A stretch of DNA of 51,013 nt from Thalassotalea sp. (GCA_022448425.1 JAKVCY010000035.1:1-51013); one strand, 5' to 3'; shown: positions 27,358 through 36,144, numbered from the stretch's first letter. Program-made: numbers and translations. The notes: generated from the sequence alone by a model not told the origin.

Positions 27358-27573
27358 TCAGGGCATTTTCCACAGAGAGCGCGTGAAAAATTCGGGTTTA
27401 CCATCTCCAGTCCAGTACAAAATAACTGTCATTAGTTTGTAAAAGGTGCTCAGCCAAAAGGCGGTTAACCAGGGCACATAGGTGTACCGCCAATTGGTGA
27501 GCTGCTTGGAAACCGCAAAAATTCTGTATACATGTTCATTTGAACATTCTTCATATAAAAGCCACTTCTTCAC
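27358..27573 (-). CDS. Possible 71-residue protein, unknown
   Basis: The minus-strand frame from GTG 27573 is rich in aromatic residues (WRYTYVPWLTAFWLSTFY, VILYWTGDGKPEFF). It has one possible membrane segment. GAGG lies only two bases from the GTG, so the start is doubtful; the frame is open for another 12 codons upstream without a better start. The downstream hairpin and T-run at 27255-27279 support transcription. It may be a small gene or a remnant. I do not recognise it. Confidence 0.3.
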   Translation of the reverse strand: MKKWLLYEECSNEHVYRIFAVSKQLTNWRYTYVPWLTAFWLSTFYKLMTVILYWTGDGKPEFFTRSLWKMP

Positions 27574-28257
27574 TACCTCGTGGTAGAAAAAAGGAGCGTG
27601 GTTCTGGCAGTCTTATCCAGAAAACATGATACCTAGAGGCATTAACGGCATTTGTCGCTAGAGGTCAATAATTTTACACTAGGGGGATAGTATAAAAATT
27701 AAAAACATAAACCGTTAAACTTCAGCCTGTTCGGTATCTGTTTGGGCTTCAATCGCTAAGTTTTTGGCTTAGCATTTTCTAATCGTCTTCAATAATACAT
27801 GTAAAAAATTAAAAGTAAACCCAAATGAGAATTATTTTTATTTAATGTTTGGGCGCCCCGGATAACATGCTGTACTACATTAATATTCGGGTAAGGAGTT
27901 TTCATAAGTGGAATATAAAAAGTGCCGTCACTAGAAGGTTAAGCTAATCTCTATCTGAAGACTATAACGACTGATTAGGAGAGTAAGCTATATCTCTTAA
28001 TCTTGGTGGTCGAGATTTATTGCTAATGCTATTGAGCCTGCTTAACACTCGACCAAACGTCGATATTCTCAATATTGGCTCGAATAATTATGCTTGACTT
28101 TCATTGTCTTGCACGTGAATCTAAAGCGAAAATTGCGAGAGAATGGTCACGTCGATTATTTATACCGTAATGAAAAAGAAACAATAACGAATAAAAATAT
28201 GCGCGACTTGGTCAATACATACAGTATTCGCCAAACCGTGCGATTTAGAGGCATTTT
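27574..28257. other. Gene-poor intergenic region
   Basis: About 680 bp without a convincing gene. It holds a small hairpin, GCTAAG-N7-CTTAGC (near 27758-27776), and a GGGCGCCC palindrome near 27851. Short frames such as MLDFHCLARESKAKIA from 28090 have no ribosome site. The galM ribosome site (GAGG, 28248-28251) lies at its right end. Base composition is AT-rich, and an old insertion or lost gene is possible. Confidence 0.45.
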
Positions 28258-29262
28258 ATGGAATTGCGATCATTTGTACTTTGTAATGAAACTGGCGACG
28301 AAGTCTGCATTTCTAACTATGGCGCGCGCCTTTTACAATGGCACACTGACGTTGGTCATGAAGACCGAAATATTATTTTAGGGTACGCTAACCTTAGCGA
28401 CTATCTCGATGATCCCTTTTATCACGGCGCAATCGCAGGGCCCTTTGCTAATCGAATTGGTGGTGCTGAGTTCACTATTGACGGCAAGACCTATGAGTTG
28501 CAAGCCAATGAAGGGCGTCATCATTTGCATGGTGGCAAAGACAGCATCAGTGATATGTATTGGGATATCGTTGCTCAAGAAGAGCAGGTCCTGACCTTAA
28601 AGTGCGAGGTACCTGATGGTTTTAATGGGTATCCTGGTGGTCTGCATTTTTGGGTAACCTATCACTTAAACAACGATAGCTCGCTGGACGTTGATATAAA
28701 AGTCACCACAGAACAAGCTACAGTGATTGGCCCAACGACTCATCCCTATTTTAATCTAGCGGGTGTTGGCAATGATGCCGAAGGTCATGTTTTACAGATT
28801 TTTGCTGATAATTACACGCCTGTTGATCATCAAAATATACCGACTGGAGAGATCGCAGACGTTTCCGATACGCCATTTGATTTCCGCCAACCGAGACAAC
28901 TAGACAGCGAGAGAGAGCAACTTGATCACAATTTTGTGATGGCAAGACCTGCCACTGAGTCGCAAGCTATTTTGATTAGCCCTGATAAGAAGCTTCAACT
29001 TCACGTTAGTAGTGCTTACCCGGGATTACAGGTCTATACAGGTGAGTTCTTATCGGGTAAGTTCGAACCGTTTGGTGGGATTTGCTTAGAGCCTCAGTTT
29101 TATCCGAATAGCCCGAATGAAGAAGCCTTTCCATTCTTCTACACTACGCCTGATGAACCATTTAATATGCGTATCAGCTATAAGCTGGTTAAAAATGTAG
29201 AGCAAAATCTGGATACTTCAGAAGAAGCAGAATCTGCTGGTGAGGATGCTGGCGGTGAATAA
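28258..29262 (+). CDS. galM: Aldose 1-epimerase (galactose mutarotase)
   Basis: 334 residues from ATG 28258 with GAGG six bases upstream. It interconverts alpha and beta anomers of aldohexoses. Visible are the substrate-binding Arg in ANRIGGAEFTIDG, GRHHLHGGKDSI, the catalytic His in GPTTHPYFNLAG, YTPVDHQNIPTGEI and the catalytic Glu in GICLEPQFYPNSPN. It carries an extra acidic tail of about 20 residues (DTSEEAESAGEDAGGE), not part of the fold. No galactose genes are nearby. It converges on the antiporter gene with 10 bp between stops. Confidence 0.93.
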   Translation: MELRSFVLCNETGDEVCISNYGARLLQWHTDVGHEDRNIILGYANLSDYLDDPFYHGAIAGPFANRIGGAEFTIDGKTYELQANEGRHHLHGGKDSISDMYWDIVAQEEQVLTLKCEVPDGFNGYPGGLHFWVTYHLNNDSSLDVDIKVTTEQATVIGPTTHPYFNLAGVGNDAEGHVLQIFADNYTPVDHQNIPTGEIADVSDTPFDFRQPRQLDSEREQLDHNFVMARPATESQAILISPDKKLQLHVSSAYPGLQVYTGEFLSGKFEPFGGICLEPQFYPNSPNEEAFPFFYTTPDEPFNMRISYKLVKNVEQNLDTSEEAESAGEDAGGE

Positions 29263-29272
29263 CGTGGACTAG

Positions 29273-30454
29273 CTAGCGTGTATTCGTTACACGCTTTATC
29301 GCTTGCATCGTCATTATAGGCCCAACGAGTTCAAAGAAAATTGTAGAGCAAATGATAGCCGCTAAAAGCTGGCTACCCAATTCAGGCATTAAACTGGTCG
29401 CGACTAAGCCCATACCAATGGCGACAACGGCTTGCGGCAATAGGGCTGGACCAAACCAATGTTGTTTACCTTGATTTACGCTGCCTAACTTAGCACCAAT
29501 AAAGCCGCCAATAAGCTTGCCTATTATCCGTAACGCGATATAGCTAGCACCTATCCAACCGATTTGTTGCAAGGCTTCAAAGTTTAGCGTTGCTCCTGCC
29601 AAGATAAAGAAAATTAACATGAATTGCTCCTCAATCCCTTCGATTGCATGAAATGGGTAGTCATGATGTTTAGAAAAATTAGCGACGACGGCTCCTAATA
29701 ACATTGCGGCAATTAAGAAGGCGACGTTAAGCCATAAAGCGATACCACCACAGAGGAAAACGACACCAAGGGCTTCTGACATAACAGGTTTGCCAGGAGA
29801 TAACCGCCCTGTGATGTAAGCGGTTAGTAAGCCAAGTAACATACCTAACAAAACTCCGCCGCCGATGTCTGTCATCGCATGCACTAATAGGGCTTGTTCA
29901 CTACCACCTGAAAGCGCAAAGACAAGGGATATACCTAAACCAAACAAAATGAGTGCCCATGCATCATCAAGCGTAACAACGGGCAACAGCATTGACTTAA
30001 ATTGATTCAGTTTAACGTTTTCAGACTTGCCCAGCGATTGAGTGACAACATCAAATACTGCTGTTGCGTCGGTAGCTGCAGCGATGCACCCGAGAATAAT
30101 CGCTAGCGGCAAAGGGACGTTAAACAGTAATAAGCCAGAGGTAACGATTATCGAGGTAATTAGTGATGCACCAATAGCCGAAGAGGAGTCTTTCAGTGCC
30201 GAACGAGTGAGCTTGCCACCAATCAGGAAACCGACCATGAGTAATGCAAGTTGCGCGATTATATCAAATTGGGTGGTAACAAGGTTGGGGATAAAATTAA
30301 GCCCTTCAGGCCCTACGAAGATACCGAAGCCAATCAGCAGAGTAACACGAGGAAAAGCTGTTTTTTGACCAATAATTGATAAGGTTAGGCCTGCCAATAG
30401 CAGGCTTCCAAGGCTAATCAAAAAGAGTGTTTGGGTATCCAATAGTTGAAACAT
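29273..30454 (-). CDS. Cation:proton antiporter (CPA2/KefB-type membrane domain)
   Basis: 393 residues with about 12 membrane segments. The Na+/H+ exchanger domain shows in GFGIFVGPEGLNFIPN, QLALLMVGFLIGGKL, GCIAAATDATAVFDVV (the conserved acidic ion-binding site) and LDDAWALILFGLG. EEQFMLIFFILAGATLNF is typical of the KefB/Ybal-type second half. No TrkA-N or RCK domain follows, so it lacks the cytoplasmic gate of KefB/C. It probably exchanges Na+ or K+ for protons. It begins 42 bp after the AlkD-like gene stop on the same strand and may be co-transcribed with it. Confidence 0.92.
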   Translation of the reverse strand: MFQLLDTQTLFLISLGSLLLAGLTLSIIGQKTAFPRVTLLIGFGIFVGPEGLNFIPNLVTTQFDIIAQLALLMVGFLIGGKLTRSALKDSSSAIGASLITSIIVTSGLLLFNVPLPLAIILGCIAAATDATAVFDVVTQSLGKSENVKLNQFKSMLLPVVTLDDAWALILFGLGISLVFALSGGSEQALLVHAMTDIGGGVLLGMLLGLLTAYITGRLSPGKPVMSEALGVVFLCGGIALWLNVAFLIAAMLLGAVVANFSKHHDYPFHAIEGIEEQFMLIFFILAGATLNFEALQQIGWIGASYIALRIIGKLIGGFIGAKLGSVNQGKQHWFGPALLPQAVVAIGMGLVATSLMPELGSQLLAAIICSTIFFELVGPIMTMQAIKRVTNTR

Positions 30455-30495
30455 CCTTGCATTTGCTTTGCATCATGGATGCTCAATAAACAGTG

Positions 30496-31254
30496 CTAGC
30501 GTGTACCTTTTAGGTAGCTTTGTCTAAGCGTTTCTTCGAGCTTTTCTATTGCATAACGTAACATGGTGCGCGGCATCTTGTGATAATGCTGATCAAGAAA
30601 TGTGACTAAAACCTCATGATTTTGTTTGCCAACCTCTCTAAGCATCCAACCACAAGCTTTGTGAATAAGATCTTCTTTATCGCTAAGAAGTTGCTCACAA
30701 AAGGTTAGAACAGTATCGAATTGCCCCTGTTTGATAAACGCAAAACATGAAATCACAGCGATTCGTCGATGCCACAAATTATTAGATATTACTAAATCAA
30801 ACAGTAGGTCTTTGGGCTTATCTAGTAGATAGCCGCCACAGATGACGTGTGCAGAACTGTCGACTAAGTCCCAGTTATTGACGTAATCTTTATGCGATAA
30901 ATAGTATTGATATAAAGCAGCTCTATCACTTTCCTTTTTGGTGCGTTTAAATCGGGTTGCAAGCAGTAATTGCCCAGCCAATCGTATCTCGTGATATTCG
31001 TGCTGTATTAAAGGTGTTACCTCATTGAGCGGAATATCTGTCTGCAGCTTTTTGACATAGGGCTTAATGGCTTCTCGAACGACAGGAACGCGTAAACCAA
31101 GAAATTTATCTCCAGCACCATATTCACCCTCGCCAGTTTTAAAAAAGCGCTGTGAATGTGCTGCTATTTCATCGTTACGCCGAGCAACTAGGTCTTCAAT
31201 CAATCTATCGAATTTCAGGTCATTATCGGCAGTGTTTTTTGGTGATATGCTCAT
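30496..31254 (-). CDS. AlkD-like DNA alkylation repair protein
   Basis: 252 residues of HEAT-like helical repeats. Family blocks are RFFKTGEGEYGAGDKFLGLRVP, in which GxGEYGxGDxFxGxxxP is the AlkD signature, then EYHEIRLAGQLLL and NNWDLVDSSAHVICGGYLL. RRIAVISCFAFIKQGQFD and HKACGWMLREVGK follow. AlkD is a glycosylase for positively charged alkylated purines. The Trp and Asp of NNWDLVD correspond to catalytic-site residues of the family. It sits upstream of the antiporter on the same strand. Confidence 0.93.
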   Translation of the reverse strand: MSISPKNTADNDLKFDRLIEDLVARRNDEIAAHSQRFFKTGEGEYGAGDKFLGLRVPVVREAIKPYVKKLQTDIPLNEVTPLIQHEYHEIRLAGQLLLATRFKRTKKESDRAALYQYYLSHKDYVNNWDLVDSSAHVICGGYLLDKPKDLLFDLVISNNLWHRRIAVISCFAFIKQGQFDTVLTFCEQLLSDKEDLIHKACGWMLREVGKQNHEVLVTFLDQHYHKMPRTMLRYAIEKLEETLRQSYLKGTR

Positions 31255-31330
31255 ATTCGTTAAGGTCCAGCAGATAGTCGTTTGGAGCTAGTTCGAAGGA
31301 GTTGTCAGCGTCAAGCCAAAGCTATACTTA

Positions 31331-31374
31331 ATAAATACCTAACAAATACCCAGCAAATGCCTAGTTAAGTCTAA
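31331..31374. repeat. Imperfect tandem repeat, 11-bp unit, 3-4 copies
   Basis: ATAAATACCTA, ACAAATACCCA, GCAAATGCCTA and a diverged GTTAAGTCTAA follow one another. The repeat ends just before the stop of the VOC gene, in the gap between two minus-strand genes. Confidence 0.7.
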
Positions 31375-31379
31375 TCTGT

Positions 31380-31763
31380 TTAATCGCGTCGTTCGACACG
31401 CCATGGTGGATTCTTTCGATTATCGCCAGCCCAATAGAGCTTTATTTTGTTGCCACTCGGGTCATAGACAATGGCCTCTGTCCATAAGTATCGTTCTGCG
31501 GTTGGCGGCTGAGCTATGTCGATTCCTAACGCACTTATCTGATTGACCTTTTCTTCTAATGATTCGGTTTCAAAGTAAATGGTGGTGGGATTAACTTGAT
31601 GGCGGTCTTCCGTTAAAGACAATGAAAAAGTAGCATCTCCTTCGGGGCACTCGAATCTTGCATAATGGGTAGTGTCGACGATCTGTAAAAAACCAAGCTT
31701 TCGATAGAAGGCTGCAGTCTCTTCCATGTCAATCGCTGGGAGCGTCACCTGATTTAGGTTCAT
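31380..31763 (-). CDS. VOC family (glyoxalase-like) protein
   Basis: 127 residues with the paired beta-alpha-beta-beta-beta modules of the vicinal oxygen chelate fold: LNQVTLPAIDMEETAAFYRKLGF, then ARFECPEGDATFSLS, and in the second half VNQISALGIDIAQPP and IVYDPSGNKIKLYWAG. Metal ligands are not obvious. The family covers glyoxalases, dioxygenases and antibiotic-binding proteins; the role is unknown. It is a single gene with no partner. Confidence 0.88.
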   Translation of the reverse strand: MNLNQVTLPAIDMEETAAFYRKLGFLQIVDTTHYARFECPEGDATFSLSLTEDRHQVNPTTIYFETESLEEKVNQISALGIDIAQPPTAERYLWTEAIVYDPSGNKIKLYWAGDNRKNPPWRVERRD

Positions 31764-31876
31764 ATTTTCTTCCTACTACTTTTCCTATCATTTTATCTTT
31801 GGCTTGAACATCAGTAGCCTATCGATTATTCGGGTTTTTGCGGTTCTGCTCAGTCTCACCATGAAAGTGGTGGCGG

Positions 31877-32254
31877 TTAATCTAAGATATGTTCACTAAT
31901 GTAACGATTAAACGAAATCAGGTCAAACGAGCCTTTAATTTCAAAGCGAACTTGACCTAGTTCGCTTAAATAAAGCTCTATTTCGCTGTCTAGGTCTAAT
32001 GTCCCAGCAGACTCAACGGAAAATGCTTGGATCTTACTGTAGGGAAGAGAGGTGTAATCAACTTTTGAGCCCGTAATGCCTTGCACATTGGCAGCGATAA
32101 TACGTTTGTTGGTAAAGACGACTTGGTCCCTAATCGACTTAAATGCGGAAATGATGCTCTCTCCGTCGATCAGAAATTTATAGAAATCTTCTCTAACTTT
32201 GTCTTCTTCGATAGGTTTAAGTTTAAAGACTGAAGAGTTTTTAAAATCGATCAT
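31877..32254 (-). CDS. Bacterial PH-domain protein (bPH)
   Basis: 125 residues. The pattern LIDGESIISAFKSIRDQVVFTNKRIIAANVQG followed by KVDYTSLPYSKIQAFSVESAG and ELYLSELGQVRFEIKG is that of small single-domain bacterial PH proteins. A C-terminal helix (LISFNRYISEHIL) closes the fold. Some relatives form ring-shaped oligomers. The function is unknown. It starts a minus-strand run of small orphan genes. Confidence 0.85.
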   Translation of the reverse strand: MIDFKNSSVFKLKPIEEDKVREDFYKFLIDGESIISAFKSIRDQVVFTNKRIIAANVQGITGSKVDYTSLPYSKIQAFSVESAGTLDLDSEIELYLSELGQVRFEIKGSFDLISFNRYISEHILD

Positions 32255-32456
32255 AGTACTTCCTTGAAAAATACGCTGTATTTTAAGCCTTGGGTCGCTT
32301 ATCGCTGTAAGTTAATTTATCGCGATGAATGGCTCAGTTCGTAGTTCTATTCGACTGGGCATAGGCTTTGTGCTGCCTTCTCCTGTTGTCTAAATTAGCT
32401 AGTTGCTCTAGGCTTGTTCGATAAAACTAAACCCAGTTGGGTAACTGTGAATGCCA

Positions 32457-32969
32457 TCAAAATCCCCCCTTAGTTAAGCTTACTCGGATGAACTTAGCAA
32501 TAGCGTAAACCATACTCATGTGAAATAAGAGGTTTGGTACAATATATTGATACATGAAATCTACTTGTCCAAGTGATACTTCTTTGAATCCTGCTTTTTC
32601 AGATATGTGCTTTGTATTGTCTAATGCTGGAACTGATGGCATTGACCATAGGTATTCGCTAGTGTTGTGGATAAGCATTAGGAGTTGACGCTTACCCTTA
32701 CTCTCATTGTCACTTTCAATAGTCGGGAGATCAAATAACTTAACTTCAACTCCAATTAAAGGGCAATATCCTCGCATAGCAAAATTACAGGTAATGTTTA
32801 CATTAGTGGCGAGATCAAACATATCACTGCACAAGCTGTTTCCAATAATGTCGGCGGGCAACTTACTTACTATTTTCTCTAACTGTGTTAAGTATCTCTG
32901 AAGTAACGATTTGACATGGGAAGCAGATTCAACAGGTGTTATTAGTTCTTCTTTTTGAGAGTATGTCAT
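32457..32969 (-). CDS. DUF1993 family protein
   Basis: 170 residues. The helical DUF1993 pattern is visible as SLCSDMFDLATNVNITCNFAMRG followed by GVEVKLFDLPTIES. The C-terminal signature is DFMYQYIVPNLLFHMSMVYAIAKFIRV, which matches D(F/Y)L...PN..FH...AYA.LR of that family. DUF1993 is distantly like DinB-type four-helix bundles; its function is unknown. It directly follows the 75-residue membrane protein gene with no gap, so the two are translationally coupled. Confidence 0.75.
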   Translation of the reverse strand: MTYSQKEELITPVESASHVKSLLQRYLTQLEKIVSKLPADIIGNSLCSDMFDLATNVNITCNFAMRGYCPLIGVEVKLFDLPTIESDNESKGKRQLLMLIHNTSEYLWSMPSVPALDNTKHISEKAGFKEVSLGQVDFMYQYIVPNLLFHMSMVYAIAKFIRVSLTKGGF

Positions 32970-33197
32970 TTACTTAATATGCCTATTTATTCTCTTACAC
33001 AGCGAAATGAGTGTTAATGCGGTTAGTGGTACGAGTATACAGATAATAATGATGAGCGAGCTAATCTCTTGAACAGTGGCGTAGTAATATCCAGCTGCGA
33101 AATAGCAAATGGAGATAACGAAGCAGGTAATAACAACCGCAATGTTGAGGTTATTTTTTATTTCGCTTGCTTTAAAGTCATGAAATGATTTTTCCAT
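32970..33197 (-). CDS. Small two-helix membrane protein
   Basis: 75 residues with two membrane segments (IAVVITCFVISICYFAAGYYY and LIIIICILVPLTALTLISLC) and a basic C-terminus (KRINRHIK). No family is recognised. The stop abuts the ATG of the DUF1993 gene, so they form a pair. Function is unknown. Confidence 0.6.
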   Translation of the reverse strand: MEKSFHDFKASEIKNNLNIAVVITCFVISICYFAAGYYYATVQEISSLIIIICILVPLTALTLISLCKRINRHIK

Positions 33198-33295
33198 TAA
33201 TAATGTGCTCTCTAAATCGGTTACCTCATATTTATTGACCGGAATTCTATGAAATTGTTCACAGGTTAATCTTCTTTTGTCTTGGGAAAAGAATA

Positions 33296-33550
33296 CTATC
33301 GACGAGATAAGGTAACTAAGCGACTGCGCCTGCTTGCCTGTGGTTTAATGGATAAAATTCCATAATCACCAAGATCACAATTATTCTCAGAAATAGAGTA
33401 GCGTGTCATATCGGCTTTGAGTGGAAATAAACGAGAAAACTCTGAGTTGTTGAGTTCAAATTCGAGTTGCTCTTCGTATGCGTGCGCGGCGGTGGTATTA
33501 GCTAATAAACCATCTACTTTGATATCTTCCATAACGAGTATCTCTTCCAT
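33296..33550 (-). CDS. Hypothetical 84-residue protein
   Basis: Acidic N-terminal half (HAYEEQLEFELNNSEFSRLFP) and a basic C-terminus (ASRRSRLVTLSRR). There is no membrane segment or signal. The second ATG at 33532 has GGAAGAG upstream and may be the true start, giving 78 residues. I do not recognise it. A perfect palindrome and a hairpin lie just upstream on its promoter side. Confidence 0.45.
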   Translation of the reverse strand: MEEILVMEDIKVDGLLANTTAAHAYEEQLEFELNNSEFSRLFPLKADMTRYSISENNCDLGDYGILSIKPQASRRSRLVTLSRR

Positions 33551-33570
33551 GAGTTAGCTGTTAATTGAGC

Positions 33571-33612
33571 GCTGTAATTACAGCATAGAACTGGTGTTTC
33601 TTCCACCAGTTC
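33571..33612. promoter_or_regulatory. Palindrome plus hairpin between the 84-residue gene and the acyltransferase gene
   Basis: GCTGTAATTACAGC (33571-33584) is a perfect 14-bp palindrome. Directly after it, GAACTGGTG-N7-CACCAGTTC (33588-33612) forms a 9-bp stem with no U tract on either strand. The first looks like an operator for the leftward gene; the second may be a stabilising or processing hairpin at the end of the acyltransferase transcript. Confidence 0.5.
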
Positions 33613-33686
33613 GCCGTGAGATAAGCTTATATTTTAGGCATTGCCTGTAAGTGCTTGAATTGTATAAACTTGATATTCACCAGCAT

Positions 33687-35006
33687 TTAGATGATAAGCT
33701 TGGCGGCTAGAGGTGTAACAGCTAATGCGGCTGTCATATAACCTAAACGTAAAGTGAAACTACTGTATTGTTGCTTCACTTTCATACCAAATAGTGGCCG
33801 AAGGAAATCAATACGCCTGATAAATTCAAATCCAAGCCAGCAGCCGATGAAGGTCACGCCAACTAATAAAGGTATTTCTATTACTGCAGGCAGTTCTTGC
33901 TGAGTTAACCACCAACCTGCTGAGAGAATAATAGTCTGGTGAAGGATGTAAAAAGGATATACCGCTGGTGTTAAATAGCGCCATACGGGTGCGGATTTAG
34001 ATAAATAGTTGCAGGCGATAGACAGTACTAGCAATAGGCCGATAACTCGGGCGCTGCTGTATATTGTAAGCATTGTGATGTCTAATACTGGGGTATTGGT
34101 GTCATGCAGCCAATAGGTGTTGTAACCAAGGATTACGAGCGCAGAAATCAGTAAATAACATAAGCCTAGTGATTTCATATGTTGACCTAGCTTTTCCCAA
34201 AATACGGTGTGCCAGCCAATAAGGTAGCCAAGTACTAGGAACATAAAACCTAAGGGGTAACGCGTTTCTCCATCTTGCCATATCAGTTGAATTGCCAGCA
34301 CAGCAGCAATTAACGTGGCAATGAATAGTATGCCAGGCTGCTTGCCAAACCAATCACCAATGTTACTGGTTATTCTGCTATTGAGTAGTGGTAGCAATAT
34401 GACTAGATAAAGCGAGTAGTACCAAAGAGAACGCAAATACCAAAGATGGTTGACGTCTACGTGCGGCCAAATACCCGCTTGATAATCTTCAAATAGGGGA
34501 TGATTTGGTTGATAGAATGCGTGCATAAACTGCCAAAAGCTCATCGAAATATCACCGTTTGCAGTCATTTCTACATAAAGTTGCGGCGGCACTACTATAA
34601 ACACGCCGAACAGCAGTGGCAATAACAGTCGATAAGAGCGCAAAATGACAAATTTGATAATGGATAACTTTGCCAGAATAAACCGAATTGCAATGCCTGA
34701 TATCAACCAAATTGCGGGCATACGCCAAGGCTCTACAATCAATAAAAGGCTTTCTAGCCACTCTGAGCGATAGATGCTCTTTGCATGCCAGCCCCAGTTT
34801 AGGCTGTAAAACATACCAATATGATGAAGGATTAATAAACCAAATAGTACAATTCGCAAGTTGTCGAGCACTGGCATGCGATTGGGCATTTGCATAGTTG
34901 TTTTATTGTTTGGCAAACATACAGATTTAAAGTATTGCCAAAGCGAATGAAGTTGATACCTACTTTTTTGCATATCGTGCTCATTTGCAGATGAAAGATG
35001 CCACAT
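33687..35006 (-). CDS. Acyltransferase-3 family membrane protein (OpgC-like)
   Basis: 439 residues with about ten membrane segments. The family motifs are VLDNLRIVLFGLLILHHIGMFYS near residue 47 (Arg and paired His), SLLLIVEPWRMPAIWLISGIAIR and WYLRSLWYYSLYLVILLPLL. YPFYILHQTIILSAGWWL lies near the C-terminus. Members O-acylate sugars or glucans at the cytoplasmic membrane. The start ATG 35006 has AAGGA nine bases upstream; it gives a 40-residue N-terminal extension before the first helix. The gene is divergent from a LytTR regulator, its probable controller. Confidence 0.88.
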   Translation of the reverse strand: MWHLSSANEHDMQKSRYQLHSLWQYFKSVCLPNNKTTMQMPNRMPVLDNLRIVLFGLLILHHIGMFYSLNWGWHAKSIYRSEWLESLLLIVEPWRMPAIWLISGIAIRFILAKLSIIKFVILRSYRLLLPLLFGVFIVVPPQLYVEMTANGDISMSFWQFMHAFYQPNHPLFEDYQAGIWPHVDVNHLWYLRSLWYYSLYLVILLPLLNSRITSNIGDWFGKQPGILFIATLIAAVLAIQLIWQDGETRYPLGFMFLVLGYLIGWHTVFWEKLGQHMKSLGLCYLLISALVILGYNTYWLHDTNTPVLDITMLTIYSSARVIGLLLVLSIACNYLSKSAPVWRYLTPAVYPFYILHQTIILSAGWWLTQQELPAVIEIPLLVGVTFIGCWLGFEFIRRIDFLRPLFGMKVKQQYSSFTLRLGYMTAALAVTPLAAKLII

Positions 35007-35167
35007 TGAGTGGATTCCTTTTTTGTCTTCCTATGTCATTTATTCTTGTTATGATGGCAGTCAATATCGATGAAGAAAGTGATAAATTGCTTACTAAACA
35101 GTGGCTAGGGATAAGCGGTGGCTAACTGGGACGAAAGTATTGCAGCACTGATAATGTGATCAAGTTT

Positions 35168-36109
35168 ATGAATCAGGACAGTAACTCTCAAATTATGCAT
35201 GAGGCATCAGCTGCTTCAAGTGAACAGACGAAATCTCCAAACCAACAAAAGCTGCAGCACTTCCAACATTATCAACGAGTATACGAAATCTCCCTGTTAG
35301 TTTGTTATTTCGCAATTGATGCAGGTATTAACGCAACGTCAGTTATCATGGAAGCACAGCGCAGTGGTGGGCAACCAGAATTTGCACTTTGGGAGCCATT
35401 TATTTGGGAATATTCGAGCGCGATCAGCACGCTTTTATTATTTCCGCTCATAGTATTGCTACTTAAAATTCGTCCTTTGGCTTGGCACGGGCTAAAGCAA
35501 ACACTCGTAATTTATAGCGTTTGCGCCGTCATTTTTTCGATGGCACATGTGGCTTTAATGGTAGGAATGCGAAAAGTTGTTTACTTCATAAACGATAGCT
35601 ACTATGACTTTGGTCAGCTAGGTTTTGAACTTTTTTACGAGTTGAGAAAAGATGTTTGGAGTTTCGTTTTCTTTATCATTGCGATTCATCTGTACCGGAC
35701 ATTAATTGCTCAGTGGCAAGGGCAAGCAAATCCTATTCAAGAAGGCGAACAAACGCAGAACGAGAAGTCGTCAGCGGATGATATCGAACGCTTACTTGTT
35801 AAGAAACTTGGCAAGGAGTTTATTATTAATGTTAACGATGTTCAGTGGCTAGAGTCTTCGGGAAACTACGTTAATTTATACATTGATGACAGAATTTATC
35901 CGCTGCGGTCGACGCTTTCAAAACTGACAGAGCAGCTTGCTATTAAAGGCTTTTGCCGGATACATCGCTCTTATGCGGTTCGATTAGATGCAATTTCGTC
36001 GATTACGCCATTGCCGAGCGGCGATAGCGAGGTAACCTTGCAGTCTGGCAAAGTATTGAACTTGTCACGCCGTTACAAAGATGCGTTTAAAGAGCGCTTG
36101 TCTTTGTAA
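35168..36109 (+). CDS. LytTR-family DNA-binding membrane protein
   Basis: About 313 residues from ATG 35168; GTG 35156 is possible, and neither has a good ribosome site. The first half has about four membrane helices (LLVCYFAIDAGINATSVI, STLLLFPLIVLLLKI, TLVIYSVCAVIFSMAHVALMV and WSFVFFIIAIHLYRTL). The C-terminal 100 residues are a LytTR domain: INVNDVQWLESSGNYVNLYI, TLSKLTEQLAIKGFCRIHRSYAV and VTLQSGKVLNLSRRYKD. There is no receiver domain, so it senses through its membrane part. Divergence from the acyltransferase gene, with about 160 bp between starts, suggests that gene is a target. Confidence 0.9.
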   Translation: MNQDSNSQIMHEASAASSEQTKSPNQQKLQHFQHYQRVYEISLLVCYFAIDAGINATSVIMEAQRSGGQPEFALWEPFIWEYSSAISTLLLFPLIVLLLKIRPLAWHGLKQTLVIYSVCAVIFSMAHVALMVGMRKVVYFINDSYYDFGQLGFELFYELRKDVWSFVFFIIAIHLYRTLIAQWQGQANPIQEGEQTQNEKSSADDIERLLVKKLGKEFIINVNDVQWLESSGNYVNLYIDDRIYPLRSTLSKLTEQLAIKGFCRIHRSYAVRLDAISSITPLPSGDSEVTLQSGKVLNLSRRYKDAFKERLSL

Positions 36110-36144
36110 ACTAAGCTCAGCATAGCGCTCTCTAAATTTGGGGC

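Noticed and set aside
27290-27360. Possible integron attC site in the hairpin-rich region
   Set aside because: The hairpin and nearby TCTAACAACC lack a proper paired R'/R'' arrangement and no integrase or cassette array is present.
28094-28381. 95-residue frame overlapping the start of galM
   Set aside because: It overlaps a clear aldose epimerase gene in another frame, lacks a ribosome site, and its sequence shows no family pattern.
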